A stretch of 64,000 bases of DNA. Source: Gerris lacustris. Taxonomy: Eukaryota > Arthropoda > Insecta > Hemiptera > Gerridae. The position numbers and the translations under genes were made by a program. A model generated the notes under the pieces. The model had not been told where the DNA came from. It did no database searches and saw only the letters and a program-made list of their open reading frames with translations. This document shows positions 1-12,118 of this stretch, in pieces (within the stretch, counting starts at the first letter, position 1; every line of letters starts with the position of its first letter). The stretch covers positions 71,093,455-71,157,454 of the forward strand of contig OX578277.1 of NCBI GenBank assembly GCA_951217055.1, written 5' to 3'.

Positions 1-1774
1 GGCTTTCCAAAAAGGATAATTAATAATGTCTATTGTCCATTTGTTCTTGCAGTAATATCTATTGATAGTACTTGATACTATACATTGCAAATGATCTAAT
101 TGTTCATTTATAATTACATTTTAAGTCCGATTTTGATGGATCATTTTCATTGTTGTCGACTGAAACAATACTTACTTGATTAGTTTTTCTTTAGGTCCTT
201 ATTTGGAGTTTTTAGATTTTATCTGTTTAATTACTACAATAGAATATACAGCCGATACAGTTAATTTACTACCTGTATTGGAGGATTGGCCGTGTGGGCT
301 CGGCCTGTATGTAGGTGAAGTTAGTTTCAAGTTAGTCTTGCATCACAAACAGCTGCCTACTCGAGATAGCCAAATATCTGATAAATCTTGTTTCTATTTC
401 GCTTGTAGAGTGAATAAATAAAAGGTAACCTAAAGGAACGTTCGTAAAATACTCTCGATTTCAAGCTCTATACCATACAATTTTTGTATTATTTATTTCA
501 TTTGACTTTTTTATTGAATCAAAGTAAGCTTCCCGACATAGCGAAATCGATATAGCCAAGAGTTTAGGGTATTCACTTAACACCTAAGTTACCTGGTGAT
601 AATTGGAATCCCAGAGGGATGTTTTATCTTAATGAGTATCAAATGGAAATGAGAAGTTGTCGATCCCCTCCCTTCTTTCATTAAACAGGATGAAGTCCGG
701 GTTTGCTAATGGACCTACTTGCGTGTTCTACACGAACGCCTTCGAATCTAACCCTGAAGAAGAAAGAGTAAAAGAAAAAAGTTAATTTATTTTATTAAAC
801 TTTCTTTATTATCTGATGTCCTGCATTACTCTTATGATATATCATTCTGAAGTTCTTTGGATGAAAAGAGATTCAAGAGGTGAACGAAATCACAGATTAC
901 CTCAACCACGTCGAAAAAATAAATATATTTCTTTCTCTTGTTACTTAATAGAAGCTCTAATGACTTGTTTGAAGATTGATGATGCGAGTACCAGTCTTCA
1001 TTTCTTCTCGATTAGTTCATTAAATTGCTTTATAAAATAATATTCATTTGTTGAGTTCGTAAATCGGTATCAATTTATTGAAAGCAGCATGATCTAGACA
1101 CTAAATTAATTTCTACTATCTAAATTTTATAAAACTTGATCGAATAGAAACAAATACTCGGTGTATACGACCAAATTGTCGGACACCCTCATAAAACAAT
1201 TAATAGATATACTCATTTTTGTTGTCATTTAAAAGGACATAAAGGATTTACTCGCAAGTGCCAATTCTATTAAATAAACTTTTTTATATATATTTTTTTA
1301 ATTTTTCTGAATTTAAATTAAGTTATTTTTAATCTTATAATCTTACATAATATGACTACTTACATGTGCCTTACTTTACTCTTATAAATTTATTCAAAAT
1401 ATAAGGCACTTCTGAAAGAATTATAAAATATTGATATAAACATTTAGTTAGTGATCCGGATTCAAACAAGAAAATGAATTCTCCTCGGAGAAAATAACAA
1501 TAATAATATAATAACGTTCTATACTTGTGAATTTTAACAGTGTCAATTATAAATCATTTTAAGGGGAAATAGTCTCAATAAAATCCTTTTGGCCTTTTAA
1601 ATTACTAAAAGATCTCTGCAGCAGGTACTAAAGAAGTAAATAAATTTTATTAATAAAATAATTAATTGAATATTATATAAAATAAAAATTACAATGAGTT
1701 AATTTCATATCATATTACATTTAATCTTAATCTATATACATAAAATCCAAATACCACTCACTCACTGACACATC
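1..1774. other. AT-rich noncoding DNA, nothing recognised
   Basis: I see no gene, RNA or named repeat here. Open frames of 81 codons (176-421) and 74 codons (816-1040) exist on the plus strand. Their translations have no recognisable domain, and neither lies between convincing splice signals. Moderate-complexity AT-rich sequence fits intron or intergenic DNA. Confidence 0.6.
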
Positions 1775-2046
1775 ACGATATCTCTGAAACCACTGGACCT
1801 ATGGCCATACAATTTTGTAGGTGTGTTCCTCTTACCTCCTAGGTGCTCGCTAAGAAATATTTTTAAAATCTGCCATCTTGATTCAAGATGGCGGCCATTT
1901 ATATACACAATTCGACAAGACGATATCTCCGGAACCAATTGCACTAGAACCTTGAAATTTAGAAGTTAGCTTCCTTTTATGAAATTACTAACTTTTGACA
2001 AATGGTTTACCAATCAGGCATTTTGATTAAAGGTGGCGGCCATATT
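1775..2046 (+). repeat. Two diverged 145-bp tandem units with GATGGCGGCCAT motif
   Basis: ACGATATCTC occurs at 1775 and again at 1920, and the motif G(A/G)TGGCGGCCAT occurs at 1887 and 2032. The period is 145 bp in both cases. Each unit ends in TATATA-rich sequence, and the second runs directly into the family B body at 2046. This looks like the leading part of the same dispersed element. Confidence 0.6.
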
Positions 2047-2496
2047 ATATAAAAGTCAACGTGTTTGTGTATGTTCTTTATACAAATCCACAGTTTTTGT
2101 CCGATCTCGATGAAAATTTGCACACCTTACCTTCAAAGCAAGGGGATAATCACTGTCTACATGAATTTTCTAAATTTAAATTTTGGTACACAGGGGTTCG
2201 GGGTACAAGAAATGAATACGGGTAATAGGAATGGATACGCTTCATGATGCATATGGTTGAAAAGCTCTTTAAGATTAGAGTAATTGTTGTTATGTACAGT
2301 TTTGTAATATTGTCATTTAGGAGGGGGGAGGGATAATTTGGGATATTTGCTAATCTTATCAAAGAGAAGGGGGTATAAGTGGAAGGGATAGAATCTAGAT
2401 ACTCTCGCATAGTAAAACAATTTAAATGTTTCTTGATTGTAGTTTATAAACTTATCAAATTTAAATAACACTCCGTAGCGAAGCACGGGTATCCAA
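2046..2496 (+). repeat. Family B dispersed repeat, solitary copy
   Basis: The copy begins TATATAAAAGTCAACGTG and continues through TACAAATCCACAGTTTT, a CCGATCTCGATGAAAATTTG core, a GGTACACAGGGG segment and TTGAAAAGCTCTTTAAGA. It ends with the terminus AACACTCCGTAGCGAAGCAC followed by GGGTATCCAACTAGTA. The same landmarks in the same order recur many times at 55-60 kb, and the terminus recurs at 59760-59793 and inverted at 55188. This copy gives the ancestral single-unit structure of the array downstream. I see no coding capacity. The transposon class is not identified. Confidence 0.8.
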
Positions 2497-3110
2497 CTAG
2501 TAGTAGTATAACAGAGGCAGTTATAGATAACTGTTTGTTTAATTAACGAGAAGAATATCTTACTTTATTCTTTTGTGTATAATTTACTGTTAAGAATTTA
2601 TGAAATTTCGCATTAATTTATACTTTTTTAAGTAATATAAAATTATATTATTTTTTATATTTTATTTAATTCTTCTTAAATAATTATTTTGGCCACTCCT
2701 AGTTTCTTAATCTTTAGTTTCCTTCTTTTTTTCTTCATAGCTGTTTTACCATACTGATTACTTCTTCCTTTTTTACTATCTTATCTGTGATTTTCTGAAG
2801 ACTCTGATCTGATGGAACAAGAAATTGAAGTTGTCAGTCTGTCAGTCAAGATCTCTTATTAAGGAGGCGTTCCATTAAGATTTCTCGAGGAAATGTTCCT
2901 CTGGGGTCCTTGGGCCCGTGTTAACTCGTCCTCAAACCTATGTATTACAACCAAATCTTATTCCTACATATTATTTTATCTCATTTATGAGTGACTTCTT
3001 TCGCAATTACATTAATTAGGTTTCTACTAATTAACAAGAAAATATATGAGCCTCAACGTAAAAAACCCTTAACAAATTATGAATATGTATCTCTCACAAC
3101 GAAGTTCACT

Positions 3111-3112
<2 letters not shown>
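2497..3112. other. AT-rich noncoding DNA, nothing recognised
   Basis: No gene or clear repeat was found. The block 2850-2960 is slightly less AT-rich but has no open frame of interest. Confidence 0.55.

Positions 3113-3173
<61 letters not shown>
3113..3173. repeat. (AT)n microsatellite
   Basis: An uninterrupted AT dinucleotide run of about 61 bp. The [10 protein letters not shown] open frame across it is a microsatellite artefact, not a gene. Confidence 0.98.
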
Positions 3174-3176
<3 letters not shown>

Positions 3177-3536
3177 TTTCTATACTATCTATCTTTTATG
3201 ATCATTTTTAGATATTTACTTTAATTAGTTACTGAACTTTTCACATCATTCTTTCGTTCTCTACCTTTAGAGCTTGTTGGAATTTCCTAGGATTTTTTAT
3301 AATTAATGAACACCTACACCCACTCTAGTACATTCCATGCTCTTTATTCAGAGTTCAAATATTTATAATTACATTGTTACTTCTGCCAATTAATAAAAAT
3401 ATATAATGGTTGATTTATTAATAGAATTCACCTTTTCCTATTTATTTATCTTTCATCTTGCTTTGTTTAAGTAACTTCCTATTTCTACTAGTTAGTTATA
3501 ACTTCCTTCTTGTATTATTAACTTAATACATTTTTT

Positions 3537-3650
3537 TTCCGAGTTTACCGAAGGTAGTAGAATTATTGTAATCATTCTGAAGAACATTTTTTTTATCCCC
3601 AAGTTCTAAATTCCCCAAAATACGTTTCAGACATAAGTACAACAATGTTC
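3537..3650 (+). repeat. Family A repeat fragment
   Basis: TCCGAGTTTACCGAAGGTAG is followed by ATTGTAATCATTCTGAAGAAC and, further on, CGTTTCAGACAT. This is the 5' hairpin region and start of the body of the family whose best copy is at 21440-21990. The closing arm of the hairpin has decayed. Confidence 0.75.
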
Positions 3651-4213
3651 GCGAACATTCATTATTTGAATTTTACTTGTCTAATTTAGGTTAACTCTGT
3701 ATGGTATGATTAGTTCCATTAAACAACGTATTACTTTCTGCGTTCTTAGCTCCCTCTGATTTAACGACATAGCTCTCTTTAACATCAATTTTACTTATTC
3801 GAATTTTTACCTTATATCTCGTTTATTCATTATTGAGAAATTAATTGATGTCGACTTTTTTAGTTCTTAAACATGTGCTTGGAAATGTTTCTATAATTCT
3901 GACATGAATAAATTGTTTACTAATAGTAAGGACGGCATATTCAGAATACAAACAAAGTTTTTTGTTATTTGTTAATTAACACTCGTCAACTAACATGACA
4001 AGTCAGTTAGTGTACCCCATAATAAACCTTCTAATTAAGGATACATGGTTTTAAATTTAATTTGATTGTAAAGGTTTGTTATAATGCTAGATATATTGTT
4101 AACTGGGTACATTTTTTTTTGGAAAAAGTACTTATTCTCACATGATGTTTATCACTAGTTAAAACTTATTCTCTACACCTGAATGTAAAGAACCAAATAT
4201 TTTTTACTTTTTG

Positions 4214-4290
4214 TTTTTTGCTTCATAGTTTACCAAATGTAGCAGAGCTATGTGATCGTTCCGAAGAACGAAAATTATTAATTTTCGGGA
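4214..4290 (+). repeat. Family A repeat, 5' end fragment
   Basis: GCTTCATAGTTTACCAAATG continues into TAGCAGAGCTATGTGATCGTTCCGAAGAACG. The landmarks of the family A head are present but diverged. The body does not continue here. A 3' portion of the family appears about 1.1 kb downstream (5395-5880). Confidence 0.65.
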
Positions 4291-4857
4291 TTAGCGTCGG
4301 GTTTTCACTTATTTAAAATCCCGTAACGCCAAAATCATTGAAATGAAAGGATTTGTTATCATTCAAACGACAATAAGTAAACAAAATACAGTTAAAAGTT
4401 AAGAGTTTAATTTAATGAACGAAATATAAATATCTTCCCTAAAATCATACAAATAACATTCTTGAATATAAAAATATTAATTAATAAGGAGCTCCCTTTT
4501 AATAATAAAATGAACAGTAAGTTGCATCTCCAATTCGCAAGTTAAGTTGACAATTAGCAAAAATTAAACAAAATAATAATGACTCTTTATCGGTAAAATA
4601 ATAAGAATAATGTTAAGGTTTAAATCAAACCAAAAAAAATATATAATTTGATTGCTGATCAAGGAATTATCTACAATCTTCCTAAATGAAAGAAACTGAT
4701 TAATAACAATAAAAGTGTAAATCAAATCGATCTGAACCTAACTATAGGTTCGTTGATTGTATCAGAAGAAAGTATACTGATCTTATGAGAAAATATAATT
4801 TAATGTATACTATTAAGAAATGATAAATGAATAATGTGATATAGGCAAGTAACTGAA
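4291..4857. other. AT-rich noncoding DNA, nothing recognised
   Basis: No gene or repeat family was recognised between the family A fragment and the GC-rich island. Confidence 0.55.
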
Positions 4858-5290
4858 GGCTTATCTGAGAAGAGTAATTCACAAGTTGTCCACAGAGATC
4901 CTCAACGGCGGTGAGTAGAAATCCACACCTGACCACGGGTTTATGTTGGGATTGAACTTGAGGTGGTAAATGACGACGGAGGTAATTCAGCCAGTGATTG
5001 AAGAATTAATCCTTGTGGTGAATCTGGGATGCTGAGACCCAAGAGACCATTTGAAATGTTTCCGCAGAACATGGGAGACTGATGAGACCCTGTCGGAAAT
5101 AAACTGACGCTATCACTACCACGTTGTTCACGTGAGAAAGCAAGTGATGCGCCGGATACGCTTCAAGATGACACAACCAAGACTAGGAGGCAACTCACTG
5201 ACTCACTCGCTGGTCGGCAATGAGATAGCTTAGATGGGGCGGGGGAACCCGGGGATAGCGAAAATACTAAATGAACTTCGGTCATAATTG
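4858..5290. other. GC-rich island, function unknown
   Basis: About 430 bp stand out as close to half G+C against strongly AT-rich flanks. There are CpG-containing words such as CAACGGCGGTGAG, GACGACGGAGG and GGGGCGGGGGAACCCGGGG. No frame stays open across the block on either strand; the longest nearby is a 64-codon minus frame at 4742-4936 that is mostly AT-rich. It could be a noncoding exon or promoter-like CpG patch, or a diverged mobile element. The sequence alone does not decide between these. Confidence 0.4.
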
Positions 5291-5394
5291 AATTAATCTT
5301 AACGTCCCAGGCCTTCTTTCAAACTCGTAGACAACAAATCTCATTACATAAATAATCAGATTTTAGCTAAATCCCAAACAATTAATGTTTCCGA

Positions 5395-5880
5395 ATTCAT
5401 AAAATTCAAGACAGAAATCCGTTTCAGACGTCAGGGAACAGTTTTTGTCCAGTGCCTGTCTGTCATTCGACATTTCTGCAAACCCACATATCTTTGAAAC
5501 TACTTTTATTTTTAATAATTACTTTTTATTGAAATTTGTGTGTTAGGTCATAATTTGTCTTTCTATTCCATGTCAGTTTCAACCTTCTGCGCTCATTTGT
5601 TTCTCTACTATATCTCTACAAGTACACATCTGCTTTTTTAGAAATTGAGATGGTTTGTCGAATTTAGATGGTCCCATATTAATTTCAACCGTCTGCACTC
5701 ATTATATTTTGCTAAATTGATACTTTTATTTATGTAAAATTTCAAAACATTTGATAAATGTTAAAAAAAAGACGAGACAAAATAAAATAAATTTGACAAT
5801 AATGGTTTGTAAAAGCCAAGTATACGTGATAGGACGCGAGGAAGCTGTGTGCCACACTAATTGGTGGACTATTTCTGTAA
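5395..5880 (+). repeat. Family A repeat, body and 3' end
   Basis: ATTCAAGACAGAAATCCGTTTCAGACGTCAGGGAAC matches the body of the 21.4-kb copy, in order. A TGTCTGTC stretch and CATATCTTTGAAACTAC follow. The copy ends at the family terminus GCGAGGAAGCTGTGTGCCAC then ACTAATTGG. The 5' hairpin is missing. Confidence 0.75.
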
Positions 5881-7169
5881 TGAGAATGTTTCAATTATAA
5901 TTATAAACACATTAAAATGTGCTTTTCATTATTATAGAATGAAATAAATTATACTGGATATATTAGATAAATCTGCCATCTTAAAACAAGATAATAATAT
6001 TTATCAAATTATCGCATCCAAAATGTAATACTAACTATAGGTGACTGTTTTTTATTATTTATTTATTTTGCATTTGAAAAAACTCAAAACGTAATCTATT
6101 CCATTTATAATTATACCATAAATTAAAGCTGAAATAAACTTGAGCATCATTTTGGAATAAATCCAACTCCATGTAGGAGACATTTGATATTAATACCTGT
6201 ATATAGCCGAACCATCTCTGAATTAAAGATATATACGGTTATCATTTCCTGAATACATATTGATACAAATATTGATTTATATCAATACCAACAATGTAGA
6301 TTAGTTAAATTAAAATATTAAAAAATATTTGTGACTGATGAAGTGATAACTTGAAAGTTATTTAGTTTATATTCCTTATTATAAAAATAATTATAACCTA
6401 TGCTTGAACAAAAATGTTAAATTATGAAAGAAGATAATAATTATTATTAATTTTAGATTATATTTGTTGTGTGATAATTACTAAAACTATTATATATATA
6501 TATATATATTACCCATTATACAAATATTATTGTATATATGCTGATATGAGAAAGTGCTGATCGAACTTGTCTGCCAGAATTTTTAAAATAAAGTCTAGCC
6601 AATAAAATAGTCTTCTTTTACATTTCTTTAAAAATATGTTTTGAATAATTCATTGCCACACTTTCTGAGTGTTTCGAAGAATCAATTTCATTTACCGTTG
6701 GTTTTTGCAATTTCTCTTACAATTTTTCATAAATTTATCGCAATCTCTCTTACTTATAATACACTAAGGTTTTAGCTTCTTATAATTATATGAATAATTT
6801 TATTTCATCTTTATTATTTTTACAAGTTTGTGTGAAAATATTCATTTAAAAAAAAAATAAAAAAAATAATGGATGTAAAGGTCTATTGTATCCCAATAAA
6901 AACTCTTATATAAAAAAAAATAAGTCAAGTCTCGCTTGACGCTTAAAAGTTGTGAGGTCATAGGTATAGCCAAGTTTCCCTTGTCCAAGTAAGTTCTACT
7001 GGCTCTGATTTATCCAGAACAAGTAAATGAAGTTTGTCTGTCCCCCCTCTTTATTCTTTGTCCCTTACAAACTCAACTCAAACATTTTATTTCCCAAATT
7101 ACTCTACACGTTTAAATTTGAAATAATTTTCTGACTTAGCAAATAAGCCTTGGAAATATGTTTTGGCAT
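5881..7169. other. AT-rich noncoding DNA with a short (AT)n
   Basis: No gene was seen. The only simple repeat is a short (AT)n run near 6492-6510. Several poly-A runs lie around 6847-6920. Confidence 0.55.
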
Positions 7170-7247
7170 TATTGAAATCAGAGACATAAAAAATATTCGT
7201 TCTTCAGAACGATCTTATAGCGTCTGTTACCTTCGGTAAACTCGGAG
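7170..7247 (-). repeat. Family A repeat, 5' end fragment, reverse orientation
   Basis: TTCGTTCTTCAGAACGATC and TCTGTTACCTTCGGTAAACTCGGAGC are the reverse complement of the family A head. GACATAAAAAATA upstream matches the beginning of the body. It is truncated after about 80 bp. Confidence 0.75.
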
Positions 7248-8275
7248 CAATAAGTAAAGTAAATCTTACTAATAATTTCAAAAATCATTCGATGCCTTAA
7301 AATCTAGTTCTTTTTAGCACAATCAAGCGAATTATTATATATAAAAGCAAGTTGTAGTACAAGAAGTATGTTTATTAGGGGGTAAATAGATATTGCATTA
7401 ATTCAATGTAAGCATCAAATCAAGATCTTTCATTCTTTTGTTTAATAATTTCTATTATCATTTTATTTTCGTGCGTGTGTGTATAAATTTAAAAGATTAT
7501 TCAATTATTTATTATAATTTTTAGGACAGAACCTGTTCGGGTTAAAAATCGAGTATTTTATTGATTGAGTCAAAATAAAGTGTGTTGGTTGTTTTGATGA
7601 CCTTTAAATGTTTGGAGGACACCAATTCCTTCAGTAACCTCCGTACACTCTTTTTTCCAATAATTTTATTCAGGATTTGACTGGGCCTGTTAGAATTCTT
7701 TAATTTAACTTTTAAAATATTTTTTTTTTTAGTTTTTAATATATTCTTTACATAAGTGTTATGGTATTTAAATTTTGAAGATAAATTGGTTTTTATTGAA
7801 GCAATAAATTATTAGATTACATTTGTGTACCATTGGTCTTTTCCACAATATTGTTATATTATGAATATCTAATGAAGAATATATTGTATTTCGCTGAACA
7901 GCAACATTTTTATTCAGGTTTTCTTTGATGAGAGATGTATAATGATTTAAGAGTGAGTTATTTTCTTCTCAAACTTAAAATAAATAGGTAAAAGAAATTT
8001 ATGAAATGATTTCTTTGGTAATTTAATTAATTAAACGATTTCCTACAAAATTAGTGAGAGTAATAATGCAGTAACTAGGAAAGGCAAGAATATAGGAATA
8101 AAGAAACTCTTTCTTAGAAAATAAAAAGGATAGGAATAATAACAGAAAATAACGTTTATATAGATTAGGGGGCAACTATCGCGACAACTATCACCGTGTA
8201 GACGACGTGATAGATTCTCAATTTTCAACACATCGCGGCGCCTTGTTCACCATACTATTAGTTTCTATTGTTAAA

Positions 8276-8342
8276 GGCAGGGCCGGTCAGCTTCATAGCC
8301 GCCTGCGTGCGGGTGACGCTCGCCCCCCCCCCCCCCCCCCCC
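8276..8342. mobile_element. hAT-like terminus with poly-C tract (candidate)
   Basis: GGCAGGGCCGGTCAGC is followed by a GC-rich stretch and a C run at 8323-8342. Its reverse complement, G-run then GACCGGCCCTG, resembles the GGGCCGGATTT/poly-G type termini also seen at 12541, 34763 and 55078. Assignment to hAT comes from that resemblance, not from a transposase. Confidence 0.4.
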
Positions 8343-8612
8343 TTTACCATATGCAATATTTGTTTGTTTATTTATATTATATACATTAGATTATTATTAT
8401 CTATTATTATTCATATTATCCGACGTCATTTATCCAAACGTTAAATTATCTGAAATGGCTTCATGGGAAAAAATGAAAAGCCACCGCATAATTAATTATT
8501 AGAAAGAGCGTTTTTTGCTGTATAATTATATTTTTCACTATTTACTGTAGATAAATGAACAAATATGCTTTTTGTTTAAATGTGGCTGATTATTTTACAT
8601 ATTTCCTTTTTT

Positions 8613-8905
8613 ACTTTCTCATGTACCTAGTATATAAAGAGAAAGTATTGTGATGACTTGAAAATTCGATTTTGATGAATTTACACGTTTTGAGGTCCCC
8701 TGAGTCCAAAGAATGTTTAAGAAATGTCTGTCTGTTGTCTGTAGTCTGTGCAGACGCGTGGAGCCTAAACTACTGGCGCGATTTTGATGAAATTTGGCAT
8801 GTAGGTTCAGAAAAATCATACCCCGTGGCGAAATCGAGAATGAATTTTAGCTCTTAATTTAGAGGCGCTACCACCCAATAATCCTGAAAAAATGTGAAAA
8901 AAGAT
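8613..8905 (+). repeat. Family C dispersed repeat
   Basis: It starts with ACTTTCTC and the matching arm GAGAAAGT (8639-8646 region), giving a terminal hairpin, followed by ATTGTGATG. TCTGTCTGTTGTCTGTAG follows, then GCGATTTTGATGAAATTTGG and CATGTAGGTTCAGAAAAATC. Related copies lie at 10510 and 25729. Short open frames on both strands across it (61-66 codons) are repeat-derived and encode nothing recognisable. Confidence 0.8.
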
Positions 8906-9202
8906 TTTTTCTAATGGCGATGAAATTAAAATAGTATAGACAGTGGGAAGAAACGATAAAACCAATACATTGCAAAAAACCTATTAATTAATAGAAAAAA
9001 CTAGATATGAAATTAAAGATATTAAATTAAAGTAGATATTAAATTAAAGATAAACTAGATATTAAACTAAAGTAAAACTTTTGTATTTTCAGTTATAACA
9101 AAATCGGAGTAACAGTCGTTTCAGTAATAAAACCGTAGACAGTTTCGCTGACTATATTTTTTACTATCGAGTCAGAAGAAAAGTGCGATAGTTATAAAAT
9201 GC

Positions 9203-9315
9203 GAAAGTTGTCCAGTTCGTGCTCGTCCCAAGGGGGCTGCTTCTAAAAAGGTGTCCAATTCGAGCTCGAGGATTAACCAGAGCAGGTAAAAGTTGTCCAA
9301 TTCGTGCCCGCCCGA
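9203..9315 (+). repeat. Three-copy minisatellite, about 43 bp unit
   Basis: The word AAAGTTGTCCAATTCGTGC, with small variations, occurs at about 9204, 9246 and 9288. Each is followed by a CTCG/CCCG-rich segment. The spacing is roughly 42-44 bp. It stands out as GC-richer than the flanks. Confidence 0.65.
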
Positions 9316-9424
9316 TTGATTTTTCTTCTCTTTCCAACAAATAGTGGGAGGTTAATTCTAAATCCTACCACTGCTCTGCTTATTTTCTGCTTGGTTTTAG
9401 TAAATCCTTCTCTTTCAAGGCCTC

Positions 9425-9739
9425 GGGTACGATACAAGCGGTGAGTGGTGGGCGGGAGAGCGGTGAGCGGCGCTGGCTATGAAGAGCGAAAATATTTGGC
9501 TGGGCGGTATTTCCTATTAGTACCCTGCCATGTTTACTTGAAGGGAGTTACTAATCAACTGAAAAGACAGAGCGGTGAGAGAAAATTAATGTCTAGGCTC
9601 AGCGGTGAGCGGTAAGCGGCAAACATTTTCGCTCAGACACTCGTGCTTGTCAGCCGTCATCTACTTCCATTATACTCAATGTAAACATAAACGTAAACGG
9701 CATCGGTCGCCCACTGCTCACCGCTCGTATAATATCCGT
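9425..9739. mobile_element. hAT-like MITE with GCGGTGAG terminal inverted repeats
   Basis: The left end GGGTACGATACAAGCGGTGA matches the reverse complement of the right end, ACGGATATTATACGAGCGGT then GAGCAGTGGGCG, over about 30 bp with a few mismatches. GGCCTC directly flanks both ends (9419-9424 and 9740-9745) and reads as a 6-bp or slightly longer target duplication, which fits the hAT type. Internal GCGGTGAGCGGTAAGCGGC subrepeats repeat the TIR motif. There is no open frame, so it is non-autonomous. Confidence 0.7.
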
Positions 9740-10255
9740 GGCCTCTCATTATATTTAGTTGTTATTATAGTTTATATATTATAATAGTTGTTGTCATTAT
9801 TTAGTTTGTTTGCAAAGCTTTTTTAATAACGTAGAAAGAAATTAGGTTGGGAATACGAATCAACATTTTCCATTTTAAAGGAGAAAGAATGTAACCATAA
9901 AGAAAGGCGATTCCTCACTAAAAGTATTGTTATTATGTCGTCGCCATCTTACCACAAAAAGTAATTTCAGTTTCAGTACCTAAACCATGTTAAAACATAA
10001 TATAACTGTTCGTCTCACCTGGACAAAAAAAAACTTTGTTCTATTACACTTCTAGTTATATACGTTGTATTATAATATTTATAACTTGAATTAACTTATT
10101 ATAAGTTCATAATCATACTGAATTTAAACCCCAAAATATCTTATTTAATTAGTCTAGCAGATTACCTCAGCCCTTAAACAGATCACAGACATAAGAAACG
10201 TATTTTAAAACTAGATAACTTTTTTTTCCTCTGAGTTTTTAAAATTGAATTTTTT

Positions 10256-10300
10256 CTATCTTTTTGCATATACTCCGTATATGAGAAAGCAAAAAGGGTA
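10256..10300. repeat. Hairpin related to family C head
   Basis: CTTTTTGC and GCAAAAAG flank CATATACTCCGTATATG, which is itself palindromic. The reverse complement contains GCTTTCTCATATACGGAG, close to the family C head. It may be a decayed terminal hairpin of that family. Confidence 0.45.
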
Positions 10301-10509
10301 AAAATATCTTAGGCTTAGAAATCTAATATAACCTTATGAGATTGTACCTGAATGTTCCCTACTGGATAGTAAATGTAAATTTCCTGTCCCAACGTTATTA
10401 CATTTACTTAAGTAAATTCTCTCTTCAGATTTTCTCCATTATTAGATTTATATTTTTCCTAAATAAAAGTAATTTTAAAAGCTATAAGTTGTGTTTAGTT
10501 ATGTTTCAG

Positions 10510-10725
10510 TACTAAGTACACCCGATTCATATGCGTAGTACATATATGTACAAAAAAGTATTGTGATGTAAATAGATTTACACGTTTTGAGATCCCCTGA
10601 GTTTTTTTTAAAAAAAATATCACATTTTTTTCTTTTTTGTGTTGTCTATGCAAGCGCTTAGAGCCTAAACCACTGAGCCGATTTACGATACATTTTTTCC
10701 ATGTTCAGCAACTAGTTTTAAAATA
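10510..10725 (+). repeat. Family C repeat, degraded copy
   Basis: AAAGTATTGTGATG, TTTACACGTTTTGAG, ATCCCCTGAGT and AGAGCCTAAACCACTG are in the same order as in the copy at 8613. The terminal hairpin and the GTCT tract are decayed, and a poly-T/A insertion interrupts it. Confidence 0.65.
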
Positions 10726-11525
10726 AAATGCATGAAAAATCGACAACCGCAATTGTTATGAAAATTTTCAACCCTTGTTTTTTAAAATCTAATTTGTTTT
10801 TATCTTAATATTTCCGGTTCTAATTAATATTTTTCGATGAATTATAGCTTCCTATGTGCACCACATTTTAGCGAACATCTTATTATGAACATAAATAGAT
10901 TTCGTTTAGCCGGGTTGGTCCGACTTATTCTGGTGTGGTACTTTTATCATTAGTACATAGAAAATTTAATTTCATTATTTACTACATATTTTTCTTTTGA
11001 TGTATACGATTAGAGTGCTGGCTTTATCAGTCCAACAAGGTGTAATAATAATTAATCAATAGTTTAATCTAGCTATTATTGTCTGTCATTGTATTTAAGC
11101 ATGGTATCGCCTTTATGTGATAGATTTATTATTCAGGTGTATGAAACTGTTTTTCACTAAACCTAAAATAATATCCTATGTAAAATTGGTTATGATTGTG
11201 CAATTGATGTTTTGTATGCTTGTTTTGTTTATGCTTTGTCGCTCTTGTGTCTTTTACAACTATACTTAATAATCCTTTATTTCTGTACGAGATCTATTGG
11301 TAATATATTTAGTAATATTTATGCTTTAAATTGTAATGATATTTATAACTAACTAATAAAACAACTTTTTTTTAGTGGAACTGAATCAAACACAAAAAAC
11401 CTTTAATCTGTTACAATTTTAATGATATTATGATAACACATAGTTATCCATTATAAAATTATCTATTTAAATTTACTTTAACACCCTTAACTAATAATAA
11501 AAAAAAAACAATTTATAAAAAAATA

Positions 11526-12118
11526 CAAGATAGTAAAGACTTTTTATATACTACGTTTGTAAATTTTCTCTTGACTAAATAATAAATAAATTGTGATATT
11601 TAAAATAAATATCACAAATTTGAAACCCGTCAAAATGAAGATCGTAAAAATGGGTCATGTCAAAACAAATAAAAAAACTTGCGGATTTCTTCCGAACTAA
11701 CTTTCCATACATCAAAATTTGCTGAAAACGAATTAAATTCTGCTTAAAGATGGCTAATAGTATTAAAATAATGCATTGTCATCGTGTTCTGAGCTATTCT
11801 AAAAGTTTCAAATGTCTAGCTAATCGGGATGTTAGTTAAAAGTCGATTGCAAGATTTGTACTGGACAAACAAACAAACAAGAAAACAAGCTAATAACAAC
11901 GAAGTAAAATAAAAATAGTTTTATCTAAAAAGGTTTTTGAGAACTTAAACATATACATAACGAAAAACACCGCTAAAAATCCACCGCAAGGTTTTTTATT
12001 TGTTTTGACATGACCCATATTTAAGATCTTCATTTTGACGGGTTTCAAATTTATGATTTTTTTATTTAGTCAACAGAAAATTTAAAAACGTAGTATATAA
12101 AAAGTTCTTTGTATCTTG
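11526..12118. mobile_element. Long-TIR mariner-like MITE (593 bp), intact
   Basis: The element starts CAAGATAGTAAAG and ends with the reverse complement of CAAGATACAAAG. Terminal inverted repeats extend roughly 150-170 bp and include TTTTTATATACTACGTTT, GACTAAATA and AAACCCGTCAAAATGAAGAT. TA lies on each side (11524-11525 and 12119-12120), as expected for the Tc1/mariner superfamily. A nested hairpin (11591-11617, TTGTGATATTTA and its complement) sits inside the left TIR. There is no open frame, so it would need a transposase in trans. A second copy lies at 36776-37380. Confidence 0.75.
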
